From: Segatella copri
GTDB taxonomy: Bacteria; Bacteroidota; Bacteroidia; Bacteroidales; Bacteroidaceae
Length of the DNA stretch: 64,000 nucleotides
Assembly: GCF_002224675.1 (NCBI RefSeq)
Contig: NZ_NMPZ01000001.1
Span: 310,001 to 374,000, forward strand
Direction: 5' to 3'
This document shows positions 25,022 to 33,769 of this stretch, in pieces. A program made the translations under genes and the position numbers. Under the pieces are notes generated by a model. It did not search any database. It was given only the letters and a program-made list of their open reading frames with translations, and was not told the origin of the DNA. The number at the start of each line of letters is the position of its first letter. Within the stretch, counting starts at the first letter, position 1.

Positions 25022-25323
25022 TAGAAAACCCAAAGACTTCTATCAATAGATGATAGCCTATGCTATGTCTATTCGACAAAGATATAAGGGTCGTGTCGGT
25101 TCGATCGGGATACTCATCAAATTACACTTATGAAACCGAGAAGACTTCTCTTGCCTATGGCGGGCCACATAAACTGACATGTCAACTAAGCTGCAAAGCC
25201 GGTGGATTACAAAAGCGGAGAGCTCTCAAATGTTTATGACATTCGGAGTTTCATCACATCATCGAGCGACCCTTTCCTACAGGAGGCAGATTTCCAATAA
25301 TTGGTAAATCTGCCTCCTTTTTT
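25022..25323 (+). ncRNA. Terminated non-coding RNA of about 300 nt, 6S-like candidate
   Basis: A canonical promoter and a strong terminator bound about 300 nt with no credible reading frame. AAGGGTCG at 25086-25093 can pair with CGACCCTT at 25267-25274, closing an irregular arm of about 190 nt, and CGAT/ATCG extends this helix inward. A local hairpin GAGAA/TTCTC sits at 25139-25151. The closed arm recalls 6S RNA (the Bacteroidales-1 motif is reported to be 6S), but I cannot confirm the family. RNase P and tmRNA signatures are absent. Confidence 0.6.
25281..25323 (+). terminator. Terminator of the non-coding RNA
   Basis: AGGAGGCAGATTT at 25281-25293 pairs with AAATCTGCCTCCT at 25306-25318, followed by a T run. 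Confidence 0.92.
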
Positions 25324-25415
25324 GTTGACAAAGTCAGCTTATCCCCTATAATTCCTCCCAAAAACAAGAAAAATCAAGAAAATATGCATATTTCTTGAAA
25401 AAAGTTGCAGAAAAA

Positions 25416-25447
25416 TTTGGTGGAACAAAAAAAATGTAGTATCTTTG
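25416..25447 (+). promoter_or_regulatory. Promoter of the first tRNA unit
   Basis: TTTG at 25416-25419, TATCTTTG at 25440-25447, 20-bp spacer. The leader that follows (GCATTTGAGAACGATGCTTG) is repeated before the second tRNA-Ser. Confidence 0.85.
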
Positions 25448-25496
25448 CACCCGCATTTGAGAACGATGCTTGTTGATTTGGCAACAATATCCGATT

Positions 25497-25584
25497 GGAA
25501 GGTTGGGTGAGTGGCTGAAACCACCAGTTTGCTAAACTGACGTGCGGGATTACCGTACCGGGGGTTCGAATCCCCCACCTTCCG
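25497..25584 (+). tRNA. tRNA-Ser(GCT), copy 1
   Basis: 88 nt. Acceptor stem GGAAGGT/ACCTTCC with discriminator G. Anticodon loop TTGCTAA gives GCT, reading AGC/AGT. The long variable arm is typical of serine tRNA. CCA is not encoded. It differs from copy 2 by one base in the variable arm. Confidence 0.95.
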
Positions 25585-25610
25585 CAAGCGGAGTTCAAGA
25601 TTGCATCGTT

Positions 25611-25682
25611 GGTCGATTCATCTAATGGTTAGGATACAAGATTCTCAATCTTGGCATAGGGGTTCGATTCCCCTATCGACTA
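25611..25682 (+). tRNA. tRNA-Glu(CTC), copy 1
   Basis: 72 nt. Acceptor GGTCGAT/ATCGACT with a G-U closing pair and discriminator A. Anticodon stem CAAGA/TCTTG around loop TTCTCAA, so the anticodon is CTC (codon GAG). CCA is not encoded. First unit of a 143-bp tandem array. Confidence 0.95.
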
Positions 25683-25753
25683 CCTGGTTAAATAAGTTAA
25701 ATTTGTTGTTCAAGTCTGCACAAGTTGTGAAACCAATGCAGACTAATTAAAAT

Positions 25754-25825
25754 GGTCGATTCATCTAATGGTTAGGATACAAGATTCTCAATCTTGGCAT
25801 AGGGGTTCGATTCCCCTATCGACTA
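25754..25825 (+). tRNA. tRNA-Glu(CTC), copy 2
   Basis: Sequence identical to copy 1, including the anticodon loop and the absence of encoded CCA. Second unit of the array. Confidence 0.95.
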
Positions 25826-25896
25826 CCTGGTTAAATAAGTTAAATTTGTTGTTCAAGTCTGCACAAGTTGTGAAACCAATGCAGACTAATTAAAAT

Positions 25897-25968
25897 GGTC
25901 GATTCATCTAATGGTTAGGATACAAGATTCTCAATCTTGGCATAGGGGTTCGATTCCCCTATCGACTA
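25897..25968 (+). tRNA. tRNA-Glu(CTC), copy 3
   Basis: Identical to copies 1 and 2. The repeated spacer is lost after this copy. Confidence 0.95.
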
Positions 25969-26124
25969 CTAAGTGTTTTTCATGTATTGGTTATTGTTAG
26001 TAAGCTTGCAATTAGTCGAAGAGACTACTGCAAGTTATTTTTTTATCCCTACGCAGGTAACGCTATCCCCATTGTGGATAAATGACAATTACCCATCATA
26101 AAAGCAAAAAAAGTAAAGGAAAAA

Positions 26125-26155
26125 TTTGGTGGAACCAAAAAAAGTTGTACCTTTG
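26125..26155 (+). promoter_or_regulatory. Promoter of the second tRNA unit
   Basis: TTTG at 26125-26128, TACCTTTG at 26148-26155, 19-bp spacer. Bases from here into the tRNA-Ser closely resemble the first unit, so the whole promoter-Ser-Glu block is a duplication. Confidence 0.85.
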
Positions 26156-26203
26156 CAATCGCATTTGAGAACGATGCTTGATGATTCAGAAATGAATCCA
26201 ACA

Positions 26204-26290
26204 GGAAGGTTGGGTGAGTGGCTGAAACCACCAGTTTGCTAAACTGACGTGCGGGTTACCGTACCGGGGGTTCGAATCCCCCACCTTCCG
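26204..26290 (+). tRNA. tRNA-Ser(GCT), copy 2
   Basis: 87 nt, same as copy 1 except that one base of the variable arm is missing (GCGGGTTACC instead of GCGGGATTACC). Followed 26 bp later by the fourth tRNA-Glu. Confidence 0.95.
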
Positions 26291-26316
26291 CAAGCATTAT
26301 TCAAAATTGCACCGTT

Positions 26317-26388
26317 GGTCGATTCATCTAATGGTTAGGATACAAGATTCTCAATCTTGGCATAGGGGTTCGATTCCCCTATCGACTA
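26317..26388 (+). tRNA. tRNA-Glu(CTC), copy 4
   Basis: Identical in sequence to the three arrayed copies. The DUF5103 gene starts 32 bp after its last base. Confidence 0.95.
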
Positions 26389-26407
26389 CATTCCCCCCTT
26401 TTTACCG

Positions 26408-26415
26408 TATCTTTG
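26408..26415 (+). promoter_or_regulatory. -7 element abutting the DUF5103 start
   Basis: TATCTTTG ends 5 bp before the ATG at 26421. With the usual distance to the transcription start this would give an almost leaderless mRNA. The matching -33 region would fall in the end of tRNA-Glu copy 4 and contains no TTTG. Confidence 0.5.
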
Positions 26416-26420
26416 CAAGT

Positions 26421-27689
26421 ATGAAAAAGATATTGACTCTCCATATACTTCTCGCCCTCGCTGCCCTGCCCTCACGGGCGCAGAGACACGAGATATACTG
26501 TCAGCGCATCGCTACCCTACAGGTGGTGGCGGGCACCGACTGGCAAGCCCTGCCCATTACCCAACTGAACGGGCAACCCATCCATATCGACTTCGATGAC
26601 ATGACCCACGATTATCATCGATACACCTACAGGATAGAACATTGCGATGCCGACTGGAAGGTTTCTCAGGGACTCTTCGAGACCGACTATCTGAAGGGAT
26701 GGAACCACGAGCAAGCCATCGACAACATCGAGCAATCGCTCAACACCAACCATCTCTACACCCACTATCATCTCACAATCCCCAACGAGAACTGCCACAT
26801 CACCATGAGCGGAAACTACAAGCTCACCATCTACGATGACAACGCAGAGACGAACAACCAAGAGGATGAAGCTACCGATAAGGACGGCAGAAAGATACTC
26901 ACCGCCTGCTTTATGGTAGTAGAGCCACAGGTGCAGGTTGCCATCGGATATTCTTCGAATACAGACATCGACATCAACAAGCAGCATCAGCAGGTAAGCA
27001 TGAATGTGAGCTACGGAAGCCTAAGAGTAACCAATCCCTCACAACAGATTAAAACCGTGGTGCTGCAGAACGGACGTTGGAATCAGGCAGTATGGAATGC
27101 CAAACCTGATTATATCAGCGCAGATGGACTGCAATGGCAACACAACCGCCATCTGATATTCGATGCAGGAAATGAATACCGAAAATTCGAACTGCTCGAC
27201 ATGGATCATCCTACGATGGGAATAGACGAGACAAAATGGGATGGAGAAGAATACCAGATCTATGTAATGCCCGATACCCCTCGCCCCAACTACGTACACG
27301 ATGAGAGCGCCAAAGGCTCCTTCTACGTGCGCAACAGCGATAACAAGGACAATAATTTCACCTGCGAGTATGCGCCGGTACATTTCCGGTTACAGACCAA
27401 TCGCCAGCCAGGCGACGTATATCTGAATGCAGACTGGACCTACGACCGCTTTTTGCCTACCTATCGGATGGAATACAACGAAGCCGACCACAGCTATCAT
27501 GCCACCGTGCTGCTCAAACAAGGTTATTACAGCTACCAGTATCTGGTGCTCAAAAGCGACGGCAGTACGCAACCCGTGAGTACGGAGGGTAACTTCTTCC
27601 AGACGACCAACCGCTATGATGCCCTCATCTATTATCGAGGCACAGGAGATAGAACCGACAGACTGGTAGGCTGGAAAAGCAGCCAATAA
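26421..27689 (+). CDS. DUF5103 exported protein
   Basis: 422 residues, signal peptide at about 1-19 (ending SRAQ). The rest matches the DUF5103 pattern: an early YRIEHCDADWKVS near residue 75, DYLKGWNHEQAIDN, and the end block with GYYSYQYLVLKSDG and TEGNFFQTTNRYDALIYYR, consistent with an N-terminal Ig-like and later beta domains. Function is unknown; export is clear. An ATG farther upstream lies inside the tRNA-Glu gene and is not credible. Transcription may come from its own -7 element or by readthrough from the tRNA unit. Confidence 0.85.
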   Translation: MKKILTLHILLALAALPSRAQRHEIYCQRIATLQVVAGTDWQALPITQLNGQPIHIDFDDMTHDYHRYTYRIEHCDADWKVSQGLFETDYLKGWNHEQAIDNIEQSLNTNHLYTHYHLTIPNENCHITMSGNYKLTIYDDNAETNNQEDEATDKDGRKILTACFMVVEPQVQVAIGYSSNTDIDINKQHQQVSMNVSYGSLRVTNPSQQIKTVVLQNGRWNQAVWNAKPDYISADGLQWQHNRHLIFDAGNEYRKFELLDMDHPTMGIDETKWDGEEYQIYVMPDTPRPNYVHDESAKGSFYVRNSDNKDNNFTCEYAPVHFRLQTNRQPGDVYLNADWTYDRFLPTYRMEYNEADHSYHATVLLKQGYYSYQYLVLKSDGSTQPVSTEGNFFQTTNRYDALIYYRGTGDRTDRLVGWKSSQ

Positions 27690-27690
27690 A

Positions 27691-27756
27691 AAAACGTCCT
27701 GAAAGCGCAAAAGCATCATTCATACAAAATGCTTTTGCCCTCTCAGGACGTTTTAA
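27691..27756. terminator. Bidirectional terminator
   Basis: AAAACGTCCTGA at 27691-27702 pairs with TCAGGACGTTTT at 27743-27754, with an inner AAAAGCAT/ATGCTTTT stem. It separates the convergent DUF5103 and rnfA genes. Confidence 0.9.
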
Positions 27757-27774
27757 CTAACTAATACTATCTTT

Positions 27775-28377
27775 TTACTCCAATCCGAACAAAGCCTTCA
27801 AGCCTCCATCTACACCAGAGAAGCCCATGAAGGCAAGACTGAGGAGAGCGGCTGTAACCATGACGATGGCTACGCCCTGCATACCCTTAGGAATGCGAAC
27901 CAGAGCCTGCTGCTCACGAATACCAGCAAAGACGATGAGAGCCAGGGCAAAGCCGAGGGCTGTAGAGAAGGCATAAACCACACTCTCCAAGAGATTGTAG
28001 TCCTTCTGGATAACCAGGATGGCTACACCCAGCACAGCACAGTTGGTAGTAATCAAAGGCAGGAAGATGCCGAGCGCCTGATAAAGCGCAGGAGAAACCT
28101 TCTTGAGGATAATCTCTACCATCTGAACCAAGGCAGCAATCACGAGGATGAATGCCAGGGTCTGGAGATATTGCAATCCGAACGGATCGAGTACATACTT
28201 CTGAACACACCAGGTAATGATGGTTGCCAAGGTCAAGACAAAGGCGATGGCACCACCCATACCGATGGCTGTATCAACTTTCTTCGATACGCCCAGGAAC
28301 GGACAGATACCGAGGAACTGCGACAAGACGATGTTGTTGACGAATATCGCAGAGATAAATATCAATAAATATTCCAT
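27775..28377 (-). CDS. rnfA: Rnf complex subunit RnfA
   Basis: 200 residues, six membrane segments, with the RnfA/NqrE signature [20 protein letters not shown] near the start. It is an integral subunit of the ferredoxin:NAD+ oxidoreductase that couples electron transfer to Na+ or H+ export and, with RnfE, binds an intramembrane iron-sulfur centre through conserved Cys residues. Last gene of the rnf operon, 40 bp after rnfE. Confidence 0.95.
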   Translation of the reverse strand: MEYLLIFISAIFVNNIVLSQFLGICPFLGVSKKVDTAIGMGGAIAFVLTLATIITWCVQKYVLDPFGLQYLQTLAFILVIAALVQMVEIILKKVSPALYQALGIFLPLITTNCAVLGVAILVIQKDYNLLESVVYAFSTALGFALALIVFAGIREQQALVRIPKGMQGVAIVMVTAALLSLAFMGFSGVDGGLKALFGLE

Positions 28378-28417
28378 AATTTCTATTCTATTTCATTGAT
28401 TGAAGCGATGCCTACGC

Positions 28418-29002
28418 TTACTTCTTTACCTTATTAAATATAGCAATGATGTATCCCAATGTGAGGAATGCTCCTGGAGGCAGGATGAACATCAGAATAT
28501 TGGTAGTCTCTGGCAACAGAGTGATACCGAATACGCTTCCTGCACCAAGAATCTCACGGGCACTACCCAAGATAGTCAAACCGAGGGTGAAACCCAAACC
28601 GCAGCCGAGACCATCAAAGAGACTGGCAATCGGTGAGTTCTTAGCAGCAAAACTCTCTGCTCTACCCAGGATGATACAGTTTACAACAATCAATGGGATG
28701 TAGATACCCAGCGCCTGATTGATGCTGTCGGGAGCATAGGCGCTCATCAGCATCTGCAGGATGGTTACGAAGGCTGCTATCACGACGATGAAAACAGGGA
28801 TGCGAACCATATCCGGGGTAATCTTCTTGATACATGAAATCACAAAGTTGGTACAAACCAATACTGCCATGGTAGCCAATCCCATGGAAAGACCGTTGAT
28901 GGCACTGGTTGTTGTAGCCAAGGTAGGACACATACCGAGGAGCAACACGAAGGTAGGGTTCTCCTTGATGAGTCCGTTCATCAAAATTTTCATATTACTC
29001 AT
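28418..29002 (-). CDS. rnfE: Rnf complex subunit RnfE
   Basis: 194 residues with six membrane segments; LLLGMCPTLATTT at about 20-32 is the RnfE/NqrD motif with the Cys shared with RnfA. I choose ATG at 29002 (MSNMKILMNG) because upstream codons would run into rnfG. The gap to the rnfG stop is 7 bp. Paralogous to RnfA, with which it forms the inverted pair at the core of the complex. Confidence 0.95.
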   Translation of the reverse strand: MSNMKILMNGLIKENPTFVLLLGMCPTLATTTSAINGLSMGLATMAVLVCTNFVISCIKKITPDMVRIPVFIVVIAAFVTILQMLMSAYAPDSINQALGIYIPLIVVNCIILGRAESFAAKNSPIASLFDGLGCGLGFTLGLTILGSAREILGAGSVFGITLLPETTNILMFILPPGAFLTLGYIIAIFNKVKK

Positions 29003-29009
29003 AGTCGGC

Positions 29010-29654
29010 TTATCCTTTCTTTTCGTTATGTTCAACTTTAGATGCACCGCTCTCGCCATCTACACTCTTACCTGCATAGGCAGCGTAAGCCTGATTGATA
29101 GCCTTGAGGAAGGCACGGCTGGTAATGGTGGATGCGGTGATGGCATCTACGGCATTGCCGCTCTTATCGTCCTTGCTTACGTGGAGGTCGCCATCCTTTG
29201 GAGTCATACCAATGATGCTACCCTTTCCGTCTTTCTGGAACCAGGTGGTTGCCTTGGCACCCAAACCTGGAGTCTCTGAAGCCTGAAGGATGGTGTAACC
29301 CATAATCTTGCCCTCAGTATCGAAACCTACGAGCACCTTCAAGTCACCACCGAAACCGCCGGTAGTACTCTCTACGGCAGCACCCAGCTCCTTACCGCTC
29401 TTGTCAGAGCACTTGTGGAGGATAAAGGTAAATTCCTTGCCGCCAAACTCCTGCTTCACCTCTTCAGGGTCAGCCACCTGGAGATCTTCTGTGCCCATCA
29501 CGCTCTTGATACCGGCAGCCAGACTCTGGGCTGCCTTCTCGGCGATAGGACCAGAAGTAAGGTTGTTGATACAAGCCAGCACGGCACCCACAACGAGTGC
29601 TACACCTACGAGTACCCAAACCATGTTCTTTAATGATGATTCTAATTTCTGCAT
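29010..29654 (-). CDS. rnfG: Rnf complex subunit RnfG
   Basis: 214 residues: one N-terminal membrane helix (MVWVLVGVALVVGAVLA) and a periplasmic FMN-binding domain. The flavin attachment region reads DAITASTITSRAF near residues 176-188, where a threonine carries covalent FMN in the family. GLGAKATTWFQ is also typical. The protein passes electrons between RnfD and the membrane core. Start lies 13 bp after the rnfD stop. Confidence 0.93.
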   Translation of the reverse strand: MQKLESSLKNMVWVLVGVALVVGAVLACINNLTSGPIAEKAAQSLAAGIKSVMGTEDLQVADPEEVKQEFGGKEFTFILHKCSDKSGKELGAAVESTTGGFGGDLKVLVGFDTEGKIMGYTILQASETPGLGAKATTWFQKDGKGSIIGMTPKDGDLHVSKDDKSGNAVDAITASTITSRAFLKAINQAYAAYAGKSVDGESGASKVEHNEKKG

Positions 29655-29667
29655 GTCTCAGTCCTCC

Positions 29668-30669
29668 TTATTTCTTAGCAGGCTTCTCACCGAAGCGCTT
29701 TGGTTTAACGTATGTGTTAATAAGAGGTGTGAACGCATTCATGATGAGAATGGCGAACGACATACCTTCTGGATAGCTACCCCAGTTACGGATGATGACG
29801 GTGAGAAGACCGATGCAGACACCGTAGATGAGCATACCCTTGTGAGTCATTGGTGATGTAACGTAATCAGTAGCCATAAAGATGGCACCGAGCATCAGAC
29901 CACCACTGAATATCACAGCCAAAGGATTGGCATAAACAGGATTAGCCAAATGCATCAAACCGCTGAAAACGAATACAGTAGCGATGATGCTTACTGGTAT
30001 ATGCCAGGTAATAACCTTTTTCCAGAGCATGTAAGCCAAACCGAGCAACAGGGCGAAAGCACAAACCTCACCGGTTGTACCGGCTCCGAAAGTATCGCCA
30101 GTAGCACCGAAGAGCAGACTCATGGAATCAGGCAACTGATTCAGGAGAGAAGCATCGCCAGTCTTGATGGCTGTCTTCATGATAGCCAGCGGTGTAGCAC
30201 CAGTTGTTGCATCGGTATAGCTGAGCATCTGTCCTGCCACTGGCCATGAAGTCATCTGAGCAGGGAAGCTGACGAGCAGGAAGCAACGGCCCACCAAAGC
30301 AGGATTGAAAGGATTGTTACCCAGACCGCCGAAGCTCATCTTACCTACACCGATGGCAAACAGGGCACCGATGATGATGATCCAGAGAGGAAGGTTACTT
30401 GGCAAGTTCATACCGAGCAAGAGACCGGTGATGATGGCAGAACCATCGAGCAAGCTGGTCTCCTCCTTCAGGAGATATTTTGTAATTGCCCACTCAAAGA
30501 AGACGCAGGCTGCCACAGAGGTGAGCAGTACGACTGCTGAACCCAAGCCGAAGAAATAAAAAGATGCGAGGATGGCAGGCACGAGAGCGATGATTACTCC
30601 GTACATGTTCTTCTCCACGCTCTCATTTCCGTGGGCATGTGGCGATAATGAAACGATTAATTTTCCCAT
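29668..30669 (-). CDS. rnfD: Rnf complex subunit RnfD
   Basis: 333 residues, about nine or ten membrane segments. The covalent FMN site is within DATTGATPLAIMK, at about residues 153-165, equivalent to the S/TGAT motif of NqrB. GRCFLLVSFPAQMTSW precedes it as expected. This subunit is central to ion translocation. Its size is close to the usual RnfD. Confidence 0.95.
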   Translation of the reverse strand: MGKLIVSLSPHAHGNESVEKNMYGVIIALVPAILASFYFFGLGSAVVLLTSVAACVFFEWAITKYLLKEETSLLDGSAIITGLLLGMNLPSNLPLWIIIIGALFAIGVGKMSFGGLGNNPFNPALVGRCFLLVSFPAQMTSWPVAGQMLSYTDATTGATPLAIMKTAIKTGDASLLNQLPDSMSLLFGATGDTFGAGTTGEVCAFALLLGLAYMLWKKVITWHIPVSIIATVFVFSGLMHLANPVYANPLAVIFSGGLMLGAIFMATDYVTSPMTHKGMLIYGVCIGLLTVIIRNWGSYPEGMSFAILIMNAFTPLINTYVKPKRFGEKPAKK

Positions 30670-30710
30670 TTTACTTAATTAAGTATTTGGATTGTTTTTA
30701 CTTTTATTCT

Positions 30711-32063
30711 TTACTTCTTGGCACTTCGTGCTCTGATGATGCCCATCACCGCTGCCTTACCATTGATGATGTTATCGAGGATAGGACGATGAGATGGACA
30801 GGTGAACTGGCATGAACCACAGGCGATGCAGGATGTTACCTCTTCTGCCTCCAGACGCTCATAATCCTTCACTACGCTCAAGGTTGCAAGCAAGTATGGC
30901 TCCAAGCCCATTGGACAGGCATCCACACACTTGGCACAGCGGATACATGGCTGAGCCTTCTTGCGGTGAGCATCGGCATCAGTCAATACGGTGATGGAGT
31001 TGGTACCCTTGGTTACAGGAACATCGAGACTGATCACAGCCTTACCCATCATCGGACCACCAGCCAACACCTTGTTGTCGCCTTCTGGCAAACCACCACA
31101 GTTCTCAATCATCTGAGAGAATGGGGTTCCCATACGTACGAGGAAGTTGCCCGGATTCTTCACCTGCTTACCGGTTACGGTGGTATAGCGCTCAAAGAGA
31201 GGCTTATTCTTCATAACTGCCTGATAAACAGCAAAGGCAGTACCTACATTCTGAACAATTGCTCCAACGTTGACCGGAATAGCAGGAGGAGCAGGAACCT
31301 GACGGCGGATTACAGCATCCACCAACTGTTTCTCACCACCCTGAGGATACTTCTTAGCCAGAGGAACAATCTCGATACGGGAATCATTGGCTGTCTTTTC
31401 CTCGAAGAGCTTGATGGCAGCTGGCTTGTTGTCCTCGATACCGATGTAGCCCTTCTCCACCTTAGCCGCCTTCATCAGAAGGTTCAAGCCAACGAGAATC
31501 TCATCGGCATGCTCCATCATCAGGCGATAGTCGGCTGTGATATAAGGCTCGCACTCTACACCGTTGATGATGACGCACTCAGCCTTGGCTCCAGGAGGAG
31601 GACAAAGCTTGATGAAGGTTGGGAAACCGGCACCACCCATACCAGTGACACCAGCCACCTTGATACGGTTGACTATCTCTTCTGGAGTCAGCTCGGCATG
31701 AGCCTCCAGAGTCTCGAGTTTATCAGAGCGGTCGATACTCTCCTCCCACTCGTCACCTTCTACATTAATAATAATGCAAGGCTTGCGATAACCGGTAGCA
31801 TCAATAGATGTATCTACCTTGAACACGGTTCCTGATACGGAACTGTAAATAGGAGCACTCACAAAGCCACCAGCCTCAGCGATGAGTGTACCCACCTTCA
31901 CCTTGTCGCCCTTGGCAACTACAGGCTTGGCAGGAGCACCGATGTGCTGACCAAGTGGAAAAATAGCCTGCTTAGGGAGAGGAGCTACCTGAGTAGCCAT
32001 CTCGGCAGTAATCTTATTCTCTTCTGGGTGAACTCCACCAATTCTAAAAGTTCTCAAATTCAT
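30711..32063 (-). CDS. rnfC: Rnf complex subunit RnfC
   Basis: 450 residues. The NADH/FMN-binding region has GMGGAGFPTFIKL and VINGVECEPYITADYRLM near residues 138-185. Two ferredoxin-type motifs follow, CIRCAKCVDACP and CIACGSCQFTCP, at about 376-428. RnfC is the peripheral subunit that reduces NAD+. It lacks the long repetitive C-terminal tail of gammaproteobacterial RnfC. Only 2 bp separate it from rnfB. Confidence 0.95.
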   Translation of the reverse strand: MNLRTFRIGGVHPEENKITAEMATQVAPLPKQAIFPLGQHIGAPAKPVVAKGDKVKVGTLIAEAGGFVSAPIYSSVSGTVFKVDTSIDATGYRKPCIIINVEGDEWEESIDRSDKLETLEAHAELTPEEIVNRIKVAGVTGMGGAGFPTFIKLCPPPGAKAECVIINGVECEPYITADYRLMMEHADEILVGLNLLMKAAKVEKGYIGIEDNKPAAIKLFEEKTANDSRIEIVPLAKKYPQGGEKQLVDAVIRRQVPAPPAIPVNVGAIVQNVGTAFAVYQAVMKNKPLFERYTTVTGKQVKNPGNFLVRMGTPFSQMIENCGGLPEGDNKVLAGGPMMGKAVISLDVPVTKGTNSITVLTDADAHRKKAQPCIRCAKCVDACPMGLEPYLLATLSVVKDYERLEAEEVTSCIACGSCQFTCPSHRPILDNIINGKAAVMGIIRARSAKK

Positions 32064-32065
32064 GA

Positions 32066-32908
32066 TTATTCCTCCTTTTTCTTAACTGGGAAATTTACTT
32101 TTACGAGAGCTCCAGTTGGGCATTCGTCAACACACTTGGTACACATGCGGCACTTGTTGAAATCGACATAAGCCACATTATTTTCGATGGTGATAGCTTC
32201 AAACTTGCAGACTTTCTGACACTTACCGCATCCGATGCAAGCAACGCTACAAGCCTTCTTAGCCACAGCTCCCTTGTCGTGGTTCACGCACTGCACGTAA
32301 ACACGGCGACCCTTAGGACCCTTCTTTCGAAGCTCGATGATGTGACGTGGACAAGCCTTGGCGCACGCACCACAACCCGTACACTTCTCCTCATCAACCT
32401 CAGGAAGCCCCGTCTCAGGATTGATAGAGATGGCACCAAACTGGCAGGCAGCCACGCAATCACCACAACCCAGACAGCCGAAACCGCAGCCGGTTTCACC
32501 GGCACCACAGGAGTTCATGGCAGCACAAGTTTGCAAACCATCATACTCGGCAATGCGAGGACGATGCTCGCAAGAGCCATTACAACGAACCACTGCCACC
32601 TTAGCCTCTGTGTTAGCCACAGCCAAACCAAGGAGATCAGCCACCTTGCCCATCACGTCGGCACCACCCACAGGACACATCAGTCCGTCGATGCTACCGG
32701 CATCAGCACCCTTAACCAGCGCAGCAGCCATACCGGAACATCCGGCAAAACCGCAACCACCGCAGTTGGCACCAGGAAGGAGTTCTCCTACCTGTCCCAA
32801 TCGAGGGTCTTCTTCAACGGCAAACTTCTTGGATACCCCGAAAAGTACCAGCGCTGCTACCAGCGCAATGGCACCGAGTACCAAGACAGCACTCAAAATT
32901 AAATCCAT
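32066..32908 (-). CDS. rnfB: Rnf complex subunit RnfB
   Basis: 280 residues. One N-terminal membrane helix, then the NCGGCGFAGC iron-sulfur motif at about 48-57, a Cys-rich segment with CGFGCLGCGDC, and further ferredoxin motifs CTGCGACAKACP, CIGCGKCQKVC and CRMCTKCVDECP. More clusters than in E. coli RsxB, as usual in anaerobes. RnfB takes electrons from reduced ferredoxin, fitting a fermentative gut lifestyle. Confidence 0.95.
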   Translation of the reverse strand: MDLILSAVLVLGAIALVAALVLFGVSKKFAVEEDPRLGQVGELLPGANCGGCGFAGCSGMAAALVKGADAGSIDGLMCPVGGADVMGKVADLLGLAVANTEAKVAVVRCNGSCEHRPRIAEYDGLQTCAAMNSCGAGETGCGFGCLGCGDCVAACQFGAISINPETGLPEVDEEKCTGCGACAKACPRHIIELRKKGPKGRRVYVQCVNHDKGAVAKKACSVACIGCGKCQKVCKFEAITIENNVAYVDFNKCRMCTKCVDECPTGALVKVNFPVKKKEE

Positions 32909-32997
32909 AATAGTTTGTATTTGTTTTGTTAATATTTCTAGTTATTTCTATATCAGCCAACATCCTGTAATCGAGCCTGAAAAGCAGGATAATCATT

Positions 32998-33417
32998 CTA
33001 GCAGCAGGGTTCAAGACTAAAGCTTAATTTATTTCGTAGTTTGTTTCTCAAGAGATAAAGCCCTATATAATAAGGTATCAATATTCCCAAGGCAGACACA
33101 GCGGCATATCCCTCTGATTGCGTGATTTTCAGTACGGCAACCAAAGCCACAACCATCAGGAGCAGAGGCAGCAAATAGCCATACAAACTGGCGCGGAAGC
33201 CAACAGCCGTATCTGCCACCACAACAACAGAGTCACCCAGCTGATACTTGACAGCATCAGCAACCTGCACCTCGATAATCTTTTCTTTCGTTTCAGAAGC
33301 ATTGCAATGCGCAGCCATCTTACAGGCACTGCATGCAGATGACTGAAGGATGCGCACGCGCACACAGTTCTCTTCTACTCCATCCACTACTCCATTATGC
33401 TTAATTTTATTACTCAT
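32998..33417 (-). CDS. RseC/MucC-like redox membrane protein
   Basis: 139 residues. Near the start, ACSACKMAAHCN supplies three Cys typical of RseC proteins, followed by a small soluble beta part and two membrane segments at about 75-120. The protein ends in CC. In other bacteria RseC relatives work with Rsx/Rnf to keep SoxR reduced; no soxR is seen here, and the role next to Rnf in Bacteroidales is probably assembly or redox maintenance. First gene of the rnf operon, 89 bp before rnfB. Confidence 0.85.
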   Translation of the reverse strand: MSNKIKHNGVVDGVEENCVRVRILQSSACSACKMAAHCNASETKEKIIEVQVADAVKYQLGDSVVVVADTAVGFRASLYGYLLPLLLMVVALVAVLKITQSEGYAAVSALGILIPYYIGLYLLRNKLRNKLSFSLEPCC

Positions 33418-33519
33418 TTCCTAATCTTGTTCATAAGGTTAGCCTTTCCTCTCCTACACAAGAGCACCTATTTTAAGGTGGCTTATTGCAAAGTCGAGTT
33501 AGCAATTCTAATTTGTTTG

Positions 33520-33550
33520 CAAAGATAATATATTATTTATAAATGACAAA
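33520..33550 (-). promoter_or_regulatory. Promoter of the rseC-rnfBCDGEA operon
   Basis: On the minus strand TTTG (33550-33547) and TATCTTTG (33527-33520) with a 19-bp spacer. The leader to the rseC-like ATG at 33417 is about 100 nt. Confidence 0.85.
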
Positions 33551-33681
33551 CAAAATCACCAGATTATTTAATTAAAAGAAACGTAAACGTTTTCTATTTT
33601 ACATTTTAGACCATAAAAACAGAGAAAAACACAGAAATAAACGGATAAAAATAGTTTTTTTATAATTTTCTCACCATCTTC

Positions 33682-33712
33682 TTTGTTTATATCATTTTTT
33701 TGTGTACCTTTG
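33682..33712 (+). promoter_or_regulatory. Promoter of the 150-aa acidic protein gene
   Basis: TTTG at 33682-33685 and TACCTTTG at 33705-33712, 19-bp spacer. It diverges from the rnf promoter across about 130 bp of AT-rich DNA in which nothing else is seen. Confidence 0.85.
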
Positions 33713-33769
33713 CAAAAAACAAGAAAGCCAACAACACCTAGCGTGTCGAGGCACGAAAACACTAAGATT

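Larger units (their letters stand above)
25611..25968 (+). repeat. Tandem array of tRNA-Glu plus spacer, 143-bp period
   Basis: tRNA-Glu genes begin at 25611, 25754 and 25897, exactly 143 bp apart. The 71-bp spacers between copies 1-2 and 2-3 look identical. The third copy is followed by different sequence. Confidence 0.95.

Noticed and set aside
25022..25323. tmRNA or RNase P RNA
   Set aside because: No tRNA-like ends or tag frame, and no conserved GAGGAAAGTCC-type core of RNase P RNA.
26307..26420. Upstream start codon for the DUF5103 gene
   Set aside because: It lies inside tRNA-Glu copy 4 and would place non-signal residues before a clear signal peptide.
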